From Thiomicrorhabdus sp965603495 (GTDB lineage Bacteria; Pseudomonadota; Gammaproteobacteria; Thiomicrospirales; Thiomicrospiraceae), in the NCBI GenBank assembly GCA_965603495.1, contig CBFDDF010000005.1, positions 124,001 through 188,000 on the forward strand: 64,000 nt of DNA. Direction: 5' to 3'. This document shows, one piece after another, positions 17,188-25,234 of the stretch. Position 1 is the first letter of the stretch. Every line of letters begins with the position of its first letter. The position numbers and the translations under genes are program-made. The notes beneath the pieces are model-generated. The model worked only from the letters and a program-made list of their open reading frames with translations. It had not been told where the DNA came from and did no database searches.

Positions 17188-20100
17188 TGGGGAATTTATC
17201 TGAATTAAAAGGTGTAGAAAAGCCAGTTACAGAGTGGCTGAGTAAAATGGGTTGGGTATTCAAAAGCAACAACGACCTTAAACAATATAATCGTCCTCTT
17301 GCTAACCCCATTATCACGGACATCCTTCTTGATAAAGTAATCGAATTTAACAACATCGATTCTGCCACAGCGCAAATAACAGTAGACCAGTTGCTAGCCA
17401 ATCTAAATAACCCTAGCCCGATCATTGGTAATGAAAGCTTTTTAAACAAGCTTGTCAAAGGAGTTACGCTTTCTGTTGAGGGAGAAGACAGGGATTTATG
17501 CTTTATTAATTTTGACGATATTTGGGCAAATGATTTTATTGTGACGAACCAATACAGGGTGCAAGGGTTCAAAGTTGTCATCCCCGATATTGTTCTGTTA
17601 GTGAATGGTATTCCCCTGGTGCCCATTGAGGCAAAACAGCGTGCTCGCAAGGGGACCAACTGGCTGGAAGGCGTAAAGCAATTTTCAACCTACGATCAAC
17701 GTGCTGACAAACTGTTTATGTGTCATGGTTTTGGCGTAGCTTGCAATGGTCGTATTGCTAAATACGGAGTTCCAGGGGCATCATCTTCCTATTTTTCAGA
17801 ATGGAAAAGTACCATTCTGGATACGCAACAATCTAACCCCGTTCTCGATCAGACGAATGATCTTTGCGACACCTACGTAGATGACATAGATGGTCAAACA
17901 CATTTCGAGGTAGCTACATTACCTAATGGCGAAGTGTTGGAAAGAATGAAATTAGGTATTGTTGGTTTGTTACAACCTGCTCGAGTGCTCGACATTCTTA
18001 AAACCTTTATTGTATTTGAACGCAATGAAGGTAAAGTCATCAAAAAAGTGTCGCGTTATCAACAGCTACGAGCTGCAAATAAAATTACAGAACGCGTTAT
18101 TAATACCAATCTTAAACAAGGGGTTATTTGGCATACTCAAGGATCTGGTAAGAGTCTTACCATGTTGTACACCGCTTATAAATTACGTAATTCGAAAAAA
18201 CTAGATGACCCGACAGTTTTTATTGTAGTCGACCGCAAAGATTTGCGTGAACAAATTGGAAGTACTTTTGATTACTGCGAATTTCCGAACGCTAGGTCTG
18301 TAAACAACATCGGAGACTTAAAACACATCATCGACAATTCGCCTGCAGGGGTATTCATCACTACGATTCAAAAGTTTAGAGAGTTGGGTAATCGGCAAGA
18401 CGTACGTAACAATATTATTATTTTGATCGATGAAGCTCACCGTACACAGTATGGTGATTTCCAAATCGAGCTACAAAATGTATTACCAAATGCAAGACGC
18501 TTTGCATTTACTGGCACACCAATACCGAAAACTCATAAAGAGTTTGGTATCGTTGAGACTGAAGATAAATATGAGTATTACCTAGACAAATATGGTATCC
18601 AAGATGCCATTCAGGATGGCGCGACAGTTCCTATTCGATATACATTTGGACCTCAGGATTGGTTTCTTGATAAGGATAAGCTTAAACAGGGATACGATGA
18701 AATAACTGCAGATCTTGAAGAAGATGAAAAGCGTTTAGTTGAAAAGCGTGTTCAAGCATGGAAAGTGTTTTTAAAACATCCTGATCGAATTGCAGTGCTA
18801 GCAAAAGATATTGCTGAGGACTTTAAGGCGGTAGTTGAACCGCAAGGCTACAAAGCTCAAGTAGTCGCCTGTGACAAAGAAGCATGTGTGCTTTATTACA
18901 ATGAACTTGTTAACTATTTTGATCGTTCCGAGATAACTATTATCTTCTCTACAGGTGCGTATGAAGAAGGTGAAAAATACGAGCTTTATAAAGATCACAA
19001 TAAAGATGATAGAGAGCGACGTAGACTAGTAAAACAATTTAAGCGTCGAATTACTGAAGAAGAACAGCACGAAGGTAATAACCTAAAAATTATTATCGTT
19101 TGCAATATGCTTCTGACAGGTTTTGATGCCCCAATAGAGCAAACCATGTATTTGGATAGCCCTATCCGCGATCATAACCTACTCCAAGCGGTAGCAAGAA
19201 CAAACAGGCCTTACGATGACGAGATTTCTACACTTTCTAAAGGATTTGGTCGTATCGTCGATTATGTAGGCGTGTTTGAAAATTATAAAGCGGCATTAAA
19301 TTACGACCCGGAAGACATAGGTGAATTTGAAGACGTTGAAAGTTTGGTCCAGCAATTTCCTGCAGTATTAGATCAAGCATTTGAACCATTTGGTTCCATC
19401 ATTCTAGAAGATAGCTATGAATGCGCCATGGAAATTGTCCGGACTTTAAACGAGCTAGATCAAGGTAAATTTGAGCAATCTTATCGAGAGGTTCTGCAGT
19501 TATGGGAGGCTATTTCACCCCATCCATCGTTAAAAGAACAAAAAGAGAAGTACTTATGGCTAAACGAAATATATCAAATTTATCTGGAAGAGTTTAAACG
19601 AATAGATTTTGATGCGGAAGTTTATGCTGCAAAAACCAGGCAACTGATAAAAGATAGCGCGACGCTAATCAATTTTAAGGGTCACTTACCTGAAATTAAG
19701 ATTGATGAAAATTATCTCGAAGAACTCAAAGCAACCAAGCTATCGCCCTCTGATAAAGCGGAAAAGCTCATCCGAGATATTGAGACAGTTATTCGTCGGA
19801 ATGAAGCCAATAGTGCAGTATACGTTGAGTATCAAAATAAGTTAGATGAGTTAATTCGTAAAAAACAAGAAGAAAGTATAGCGATTGAGCTGTTATTGTT
19901 GAAACTTGGAGAACTGTATAGTGACCTTGATGATATCGCGACATTGCCTCAACGCATGGGTTTTGAAGGTAAAGGAACCTTCGAAATATTTATGGTTATA
20001 AAGAATGCCAATGCAGAAGATTTTGAGGAAGACCTTGTACGTGAATTTGTACAAGACTTGGTAGAGTCAGTTATCCGAAAGAAAATCTATATTGGGTGGC

Positions 20101-20249
20101 AGGACGTTGAAGCAGAACGAAAACGATTGCGAACAAATATCGAAATTTTCTCCGCATCAGATCACTATCAATCACTTTGCGTTGACGAAGACGAAGAGCT
20201 AATGGATGCTTTGATGCGCGTTGTTATTAGGTATTTTGGGCTGAATTGA
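17187..20249 (+). CDS. hsdR: Type I restriction enzyme, endonuclease/translocase subunit HsdR
   Basis: Motor and nuclease subunit that translocates unmodified DNA and cuts at a distance. Nuclease domain: D134 and E148-A-K150 (PIEAKQ) form the PD-(D/E)xK site. Helicase motor: Walker A GSGKS (319-323) in HTQGSGKSLTML, DEAH box from D415 (LIDEAHRTQYG), motif III FTGTPIP, and motif V/VI LLTGFDAP...LLQAVARTNRPY. A C-terminal helical domain of about 300 residues docks to the methyltransferase. Length 1020 is normal. AAGGAGGCTCAATA precedes the ATG, which overlaps the hsdS stop. Confidence 0.95.
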   Translation: MGNLSELKGVEKPVTEWLSKMGWVFKSNNDLKQYNRPLANPIITDILLDKVIEFNNIDSATAQITVDQLLANLNNPSPIIGNESFLNKLVKGVTLSVEGEDRDLCFINFDDIWANDFIVTNQYRVQGFKVVIPDIVLLVNGIPLVPIEAKQRARKGTNWLEGVKQFSTYDQRADKLFMCHGFGVACNGRIAKYGVPGASSSYFSEWKSTILDTQQSNPVLDQTNDLCDTYVDDIDGQTHFEVATLPNGEVLERMKLGIVGLLQPARVLDILKTFIVFERNEGKVIKKVSRYQQLRAANKITERVINTNLKQGVIWHTQGSGKSLTMLYTAYKLRNSKKLDDPTVFIVVDRKDLREQIGSTFDYCEFPNARSVNNIGDLKHIIDNSPAGVFITTIQKFRELGNRQDVRNNIIILIDEAHRTQYGDFQIELQNVLPNARRFAFTGTPIPKTHKEFGIVETEDKYEYYLDKYGIQDAIQDGATVPIRYTFGPQDWFLDKDKLKQGYDEITADLEEDEKRLVEKRVQAWKVFLKHPDRIAVLAKDIAEDFKAVVEPQGYKAQVVACDKEACVLYYNELVNYFDRSEITIIFSTGAYEEGEKYELYKDHNKDDRERRRLVKQFKRRITEEEQHEGNNLKIIIVCNMLLTGFDAPIEQTMYLDSPIRDHNLLQAVARTNRPYDDEISTLSKGFGRIVDYVGVFENYKAALNYDPEDIGEFEDVESLVQQFPAVLDQAFEPFGSIILEDSYECAMEIVRTLNELDQGKFEQSYREVLQLWEAISPHPSLKEQKEKYLWLNEIYQIYLEEFKRIDFDAEVYAAKTRQLIKDSATLINFKGHLPEIKIDENYLEELKATKLSPSDKAEKLIRDIETVIRRNEANSAVYVEYQNKLDELIRKKQEESIAIELLLLKLGELYSDLDDIATLPQRMGFEGKGTFEIFMVIKNANAEDFEEDLVREFVQDLVESVIRKKIYIGWQDVEAERKRLRTNIEIFSASDHYQSLCVDEDEELMDALMRVVIRYFGLN

Positions 20250-20905
20250 TGCAATTACCTGAGCACTATTCATTAACCAGAAAAGATATAAAGCATGCCC
20301 GCATTAAAGTTAACGAAAGCGGGCTTGTGCGAATAGTTGTTCCTGATAGTTTTACTGAAGACGATATAGTCGCTCTTATTTTCAAAAAGAAACAATGGGT
20401 TGAAAAGCAGAAAGCATTTTTTTTCAAGAAAGTGAAAATTGAATTGGCTAGAAACCAATTACTACTTTTTGGGAATCGGTATCATTATTTTTATGACGAC
20501 ACATACAAGCAAAGAGTATTAATTGACCACCAACATAAAACAATCCGTGCGAATCGAGACTTACTGGCAATTGATATTCAAGAAAAATGGTACAAATCGC
20601 TAGCAAAGCTACATTTATCTTCCCGGACTGAAAACATTGCTAAGCAACTAGGGTTTGAATATAGAAGAGTTTTTGTGCGTAACCAGAAAACAAAATTAGG
20701 GAACTGCTCTTTCGAAAAGAACATTTCGTTAAATTGGCGGCTGATAAAAGCGCCTGAGTTTGTAATTGACTACATTGTTGTGCATGAGTTGGTCCACACA
20801 AAAATAATGAGTCACTCAAGCAAGTTTTGGACCCTTCTAAAGTCACATTATCCTGATTATAAGGCTGCGATAGCATGGCTAGAAAAATATGGAAATAGCC
20901 TTTAG
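20249..20905 (+). CDS. YgjP/DUF45-type zinc metallopeptidase linked to hsd operon
   Basis: SprT/M48-like protein of the DUF45 family. The zinc site is HELVH followed by SHSSKFW in VVHELVHTKIMSHSSKFWTLL (about residues 172-192). The upstream NQKTKLGNCSFEKNISLNWRLIKAP matches the family's W/C-S/N-L-N-W-R-L block. The preferred ATG at 20249 overlaps the hsdR stop (TGATG); a TTG one codon earlier is possible. DUF45 genes often travel with type I restriction systems, and the second hsd operon here carries one in the same place, so a maturation or turnover role is likely but unproven. Confidence 0.85.
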   Translation: MQLPEHYSLTRKDIKHARIKVNESGLVRIVVPDSFTEDDIVALIFKKKQWVEKQKAFFFKKVKIELARNQLLLFGNRYHYFYDDTYKQRVLIDHQHKTIRANRDLLAIDIQEKWYKSLAKLHLSSRTENIAKQLGFEYRRVFVRNQKTKLGNCSFEKNISLNWRLIKAPEFVIDYIVVHELVHTKIMSHSSKFWTLLKSHYPDYKAAIAWLEKYGNSL

Positions 20906-21290
20906 GCTTAAAGGAAAGTTAGAATGTCAAAAAATTGATGCTAACGTTTATTGGTATGGACGGCTTAGGTTTCACCAAATAAATTAAAGTAAATGATGAC
21001 ATCTACATTGTGGACCTTTTCGAAGATATCTGCATGATGCTTTTCGAGTAATACTTAGTATGCAAATGATTCTATAGCAACTTGAAGGGGCCCCTAGTTT
21101 GAGTTTGAATAAAATATTTTGAAATGCGTCTTGTAGGTTACTACTGCAATAAAGTACAAATAAGATGCATCACTTTTATTAAAATCCGTTCAGCATATTT
21201 AGTAGCGACTCAGTATATGAAAAAATTGTCTTTATTTTGGTTAATAATTTCCATATGAGAGCCTACATGCGAATTAGTGGGTAGCTAAAA
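20906..21290. other. Non-coding spacer after type I operon
   Basis: No credible ORF or RNA gene. AT-rich sequence between the DUF45 gene and the attC-like remnant. Nothing further recognised. Confidence 0.4.
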
Positions 21291-21292
21291 CA

Positions 21293-21340
21293 CAAAACAA
21301 GGCGTTCAAACTGGACGCGCTCCTTAACTAGGCGTTATAC
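21293..21340. other. attC-like integron recombination site remnant (5' border of FRG cassette)
   Basis: The segment begins CAAAACAAGGCGTTCAAA and ends CTTAACTAGGCGTTATAC, close to the two ends of long integron attC sites, with most of the variable central loop missing. GTTATAC at 21334-21340 is one base off the GTTRRRY consensus. The FRG start codon lies 28 nt after the expected G/TT crossover point, the spacing typical of gene cassettes. Resemblance judged by eye. Confidence 0.5.
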
Positions 21341-21361
21341 ACTAGATATATCGGAATATTA

Positions 21362-23236
21362 ATGAATAAAGATCAACTTGTGGATGTATTCTTCGAAGTA
21401 TTTAAGGATATTAGATTTCCATTAATTTCAGCAGATTTTGAGTTATTAGGTGAGGCTCTTAGTCAGTTGAATGAAGATGCATTGCTCAGTCATTTTGCTT
21501 TTCCAGTTGTTACTTCAAATGACGACAAACGTGATTATTTGATTGCAAGTATAAGAGGGATATTTCGACAAATTGATATCCCGGACACGCTACTAGACAT
21601 GTTGTCAAAAACTCCATCAATTGAAAATAGAGGCCATTCAAATCTCTTAGTGAAGTCCTCTCCAAGAGGAGGCAGATTTGCAATTTATGAGAACGATAAA
21701 CAGCTCGTGTGGGAGGAAGAAAGCCTTTGGCCTATAGCCTTCTCAACCATTTTAACGCAATTGATAAATATTCTTTACTTACACAGTTCGCTTATTGAAC
21801 AACAGATTAGTGAGAAAACAAAGCTACTGAATGATAAAGGTCTTTCATCTAAAAACATCGATATACTTTCAGAATATCCAAGGCAATTACCAACCCATTT
21901 GCACTATGCTTTCGCATCACTCGGCGCATGGATTGGTGGCTCAATGAATGTGCAATATTTTGCTTATTTTGCTGCTATTAGGCAAATCAATTATTCATCC
22001 TTAAATGTGAGGTATGCCTCAAAAATTGGCTTTTCGGAGCAAGAAGCAAAGGAGCTTACCTCAAGCGGTATTATCGCTTTACCAATATCATTAGTGGATC
22101 CACTATTGAAAGCACAGGATTGCTCAACGATTTTTGGGTCTCTGCCTATCGATGAGATTAACATTGCCAGTCTGCCGAATAAATTATTCTTCGACACAAA
22201 AAAATCAGGTTCTGATGGATTACTGCCTGGGCTTTTTGTTGATAAATATTATCGCGCTCCTTTCTTTGCTCGTAAGCCTAAATCTTATGCGTTTTATGGT
22301 CATACAAATGTAATGCGCGATCACTATAGCGAATTTTATGATGGGCTTGAGCCTTCTTCATTTGTTCGATGTAAGCACTATTGCGCTCCAGTAATTGAAG
22401 TTTCCAGTATAGAGGAAGCTCGTAGGTACATAAAAATGATACCTAAAAGGCATGATGAAGGTGTTTTTTTTCGCGGCCAAAAACGTATGCATCTTATAAA
22501 AAGAGCACCCTCAATACAAAAGATGCTATTCGGTGACTCTTGTTGCACTGAGCCATCATTAATTACTTCCGCTGCAAGAAATGCAGAATATGATTATGAT
22601 GAAGTACATTTCATTCTTAAACATCATTTCGAACAGCATATAATTAAACAAGAAGACAATCTAAGCCTTCTTGAAAAATGGAGAGAAAAATCTAAATCAC
22701 CTGACTGTAAACTTGACTCAGCAATTGTGGCACTGGCTCAACATTATGGTTTACCTAGTCATGGACTTGATATAACAACAAATGATGATGTGGCCTTATG
22801 GTTCGCAACAAATATATATTCTTCAGATGTTGGTGCCGATATTTCTACCTATCGAACGATGACCGCGGCTGATTGGCCTAAGGCTCCAGAGGAGTGGCCT
22901 GTAATTATAGTCTGTCAAGCAGTTACACATTCAATTCAGTGTTCTCTTCATGACTGTGAGGAATTGGAAGAATTTGGCTTTAAAGCCCAAAGACCTCAGG
23001 CTCAGCATGCAAGGTTTTTTAAGGGCGGGCATAGTGACCATCAAAATCGTTTAGCTGAAACTGTAGTATGCGTTTTTCGGCTTGCCCCCAATACATACAA
23101 AACAGAATGTAATTTCAACTCTTTGTTCCCTTCGCCTGACGATGATCCGGCTTATAAAGCAATGTTAGAGTTTTCACGCCTACCAGAGTATAGGCCTAAA
23201 TACGGTAAGTATATTAATAGGTTTCATAAGACATAG
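21362..23236 (+). CDS. FRG-domain protein
   Basis: A 624-residue protein whose C-terminal part carries an FRG domain: GVFFRGQ (about residue 370), then LDSAIVALAQHYGLPSHGLDITTNDDVALWFATNIYS (about 457-493). FRG is named for a conserved Phe-Arg-Gly and is common in bacterial defence islands; its enzymatic activity is not known to me. The N-terminal 340 residues are helical and unassigned. There is no strong ribosome site before the ATG, as often seen in integron cassettes. It is isolated from its neighbours by attC-like elements on both sides and its own downstream spacer. Confidence 0.75.
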   Translation: MNKDQLVDVFFEVFKDIRFPLISADFELLGEALSQLNEDALLSHFAFPVVTSNDDKRDYLIASIRGIFRQIDIPDTLLDMLSKTPSIENRGHSNLLVKSSPRGGRFAIYENDKQLVWEEESLWPIAFSTILTQLINILYLHSSLIEQQISEKTKLLNDKGLSSKNIDILSEYPRQLPTHLHYAFASLGAWIGGSMNVQYFAYFAAIRQINYSSLNVRYASKIGFSEQEAKELTSSGIIALPISLVDPLLKAQDCSTIFGSLPIDEINIASLPNKLFFDTKKSGSDGLLPGLFVDKYYRAPFFARKPKSYAFYGHTNVMRDHYSEFYDGLEPSSFVRCKHYCAPVIEVSSIEEARRYIKMIPKRHDEGVFFRGQKRMHLIKRAPSIQKMLFGDSCCTEPSLITSAARNAEYDYDEVHFILKHHFEQHIIKQEDNLSLLEKWREKSKSPDCKLDSAIVALAQHYGLPSHGLDITTNDDVALWFATNIYSSDVGADISTYRTMTAADWPKAPEEWPVIIVCQAVTHSIQCSLHDCEELEEFGFKAQRPQAQHARFFKGGHSDHQNRLAETVVCVFRLAPNTYKTECNFNSLFPSPDDDPAYKAMLEFSRLPEYRPKYGKYINRFHKT

Positions 23237-23261
23237 TTCTAGTTGGTTGGTAAAAATGTAC

Positions 23262-23318
23262 ATAACAAATCAAAGCACTCGGACGTAGCAAGCTACGCCG
23301 GTGTTTGAAGTATTAGAC
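23262..23318. other. attC site (integron cassette recombination site) after the FRG gene
   Basis: Arms 23270-23289 and 23292-23308 pair perfectly over 17 bp once three single bases (G, T, A) on the left arm are bulged out, leaving a 2-nt loop. A stem with a few extrahelical bases is the hallmark of folded attC. The outer boxes are ATAAC (near 23262) and ATTAGAC (23312-23318), the latter one base from GTTRRRY, so the site may be worn. It lies 26 bp after the FRG stop, exactly where a cassette's attC belongs. Confidence 0.75.
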
Positions 23319-23462
23319 CTAAATATACCAGCAGGGAATGATAAACGAATAACAAACTTTGAAAGCCTTTGGATGAGCTCTTAGAGTGTTTTTAACAGTG
23401 TAAAAGAAATGATTAGACGGGAATCCCTGGTTTTAAAATCGAAATTTTAAAGGACTTACGTT

Positions 23463-23741
23463 ATGGATTTAGAGGTATATAAGTCAAGGCTTTATCAGCT
23501 ATTAAAGAATAGTTACCAGCAAATGAAAGAGACAGGTAAGAGAAAAACCTCAAATCCGAAAATTGAAGGATTTATGGAAGCTGGTCTAAGTTTGGAAGCT
23601 GTCAGTCAAGAAGATTTAAGACTGATAATTGATGAAGCACACAAAGAAGTATTCGGCGTGCCTTTTGCTGAAAAAATACGCCCTAAAAGTTCTGATAGCG
23701 AGTTGTTGGATATTCCAACCTATATTCGAGATAGGCTTTAA
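23463..23741 (+). CDS. Small hypothetical protein (92 aa)
   Basis: A charged, mostly helical 92-residue protein starting MDLEVYKSRLYQLLKNSYQQMKETGKRK. No signal peptide, membrane segment or motif I recognise. AAAGGAC about 8 nt before the ATG is a convincing ribosome site, and the frame has normal composition, so it is likely real. It stands alone between the FRG cassette and a small membrane ORF. It could be the cargo of a further, eroded cassette, but I see no attC after it. Confidence 0.6.
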   Translation: MDLEVYKSRLYQLLKNSYQQMKETGKRKTSNPKIEGFMEAGLSLEAVSQEDLRLIIDEAHKEVFGVPFAEKIRPKSSDSELLDIPTYIRDRL

Positions 23742-23823
23742 CTCTTGTTAAGACGTAGTTTTCTAAACTTAGTTTCGTAGGTTTTAATCAATAGGGACTT
23801 CTTTAAGGTTTATTTTTTCTATT

Positions 23824-24036
23824 TTGATTGTTGGGGTTATTTCTTTCATTATTTTATATTTTATAATTCCTGCAATGCTGCCCGATATGCAGGCTCAAAG
23901 TGTGGGTTTTCAACCCTTAATGGATAAGATTTCACATAGGGGGGAGTGGCTGTTTGAAAAACTTGGTCTGGTTGCTCTAGCTGTAGGCTGTTTTTTTGCC
24001 ATTTGGGGATTTGTAAAAACTCTCCAGAAAAAATAA
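23824..24036 (+). CDS. Small two-helix membrane protein (70 aa)
   Basis: Two hydrophobic segments (about residues 2-18, VGVISFIILYFIIPAML; and 47-63, LGLVALAVGCFFAIWGF) separated by a polar stretch, with a basic C-terminus LQKK. The only start in frame near the beginning is a TTG at 23824 without a clear ribosome site, so the N-terminus is uncertain. It follows the 92-residue gene by 82 bp. Function unknown. Confidence 0.5.
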   Translation: MIVGVISFIILYFIIPAMLPDMQAQSVGFQPLMDKISHRGEWLFEKLGLVALAVGCFFAIWGFVKTLQKK

Positions 24037-24298
24037 AGTGCAAATCCAATGCCCGTATATTGATTATGAAAATACAGTGATAAAGCTGTTGTCAGAATGA
24101 GGATCTAACACTTAATCCTTCTTTGGTTAGTGCTCCTAGAAAATGCATAAAAAAAGATAAATATTAATGTTTTATATCAGTAATTTTTAATACACGTTAT
24201 TCAATCTTATCGTTAATTAAACGAGAATTTTTTTGAGTCTTATGTATCTTCAGGTGGGTATTGGTTATTTTTTCAGATAATGTTAAGAGGAATGTAAA
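24037..24298. other. Non-coding spacer upstream of the SIR2 pair
   Basis: AT-rich. GATAAT at 24276-24281 could be a -10 box, but I find no good -35. No other feature seen. Confidence 0.3.
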
Positions 24299-25234
24299 TT
24301 GAGTGAGGCACCTATGTTAAGTGATCTATCTGAGCCACCTGATGAAATTATTCAGGCGGGATTGGACGGTGATTTAGTTCTTTTTGTTGGTGCAGGTGCG
24401 TCAATGTTATTGGGTTTGCCATCTTGGAATGGACTTGCTAAAAACGTCTTAGAGGATCTCCGAAAAGAGGGGTATTTGGATTATTCTGAAGTTCAGGAAT
24501 TACAAACGCAAGATGCAAAAAAACAGCTTTCAATTGCATATCTAATTGCTGAGGACAATAATTATCAGATCAGGATAGAAGAGCATTTACATCTAAAGGG
24601 TGTTGTTGAGGGAGAAAGTATATATAAGGCTCTCAATGACATTGGTTGCTTATGCATTACAACCAATTATGATGAATTGTTAGCACCACGTTATATTGAA
24701 ACTAAAGATGGTTCTACCACCACTGTTCCTGTAAATAGGGTGTCAGATAGAGATAAGTTTGTAGGAAAATTATTAAATGAACCTGGTACAGTTATTCATC
24801 TACATGGATCTGTTAGCTTTCCAGAACAGATGATAGTCACGACCAAAAACTATCTGGAACATTATGACAATGAAAATGTTAAGGAATTTCTTGGTGACTT
24901 GTTCGCAACAAAAGTGGTTGTATTTCTTGGGTATGGTTTAGAAGAGTCTGAAATTCTAGAGCATATTTTACGGCGAGGTGGAGTCCATGTAAATCCCGAA
25001 CGCAAAAGATTCGCCTTGCAGGGATTCTTCCAAAGCCAAGTTCCTCTATACGAACATTTGCATAAATACTATGAACGTTCATTTGGAGTGCATTTACTTG
25101 GTTTTGAACGAGATACTGAAGATTATATGGCACTTGAAAGAATCGTGAAAAGTTGGGTTCCTCATTTAGAAATACGGAAAGCTCCAATGATAGTCGATGT
25201 TATGTTTATGGATGAGGTTCTTGGGGATGAGTAA
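24299..25234 (+). CDS. SIR2-like NAD-binding protein
   Basis: A 311-residue protein with a SIR2_2-type fold. Visible motifs are the NAD-binding LFVGAGAS(31-35)MLLGLPSWNGL, TTNYDE (121-126) with the ribose-contacting Asn-x-Asp, the His motif VIHLHGS (165-171), and VVFLGYGLEESEILEHIL (207-224), common in defence SIR2 proteins. In known systems (Thoeris ThsA, DSR, SIR2-HerA, short Argonaute pairs) such domains deplete NAD+ on phage detection. A TTG start is chosen because AGAGG sits about 9 nt upstream; the ATG at 24314 is the alternative. It overlaps the next gene by 8 nt, so the two proteins probably act together. Confidence 0.85.
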   Translation: MSEAPMLSDLSEPPDEIIQAGLDGDLVLFVGAGASMLLGLPSWNGLAKNVLEDLRKEGYLDYSEVQELQTQDAKKQLSIAYLIAEDNNYQIRIEEHLHLKGVVEGESIYKALNDIGCLCITTNYDELLAPRYIETKDGSTTTVPVNRVSDRDKFVGKLLNEPGTVIHLHGSVSFPEQMIVTTKNYLEHYDNENVKEFLGDLFATKVVVFLGYGLEESEILEHILRRGGVHVNPERKRFALQGFFQSQVPLYEHLHKYYERSFGVHLLGFERDTEDYMALERIVKSWVPHLEIRKAPMIVDVMFMDEVLGDE

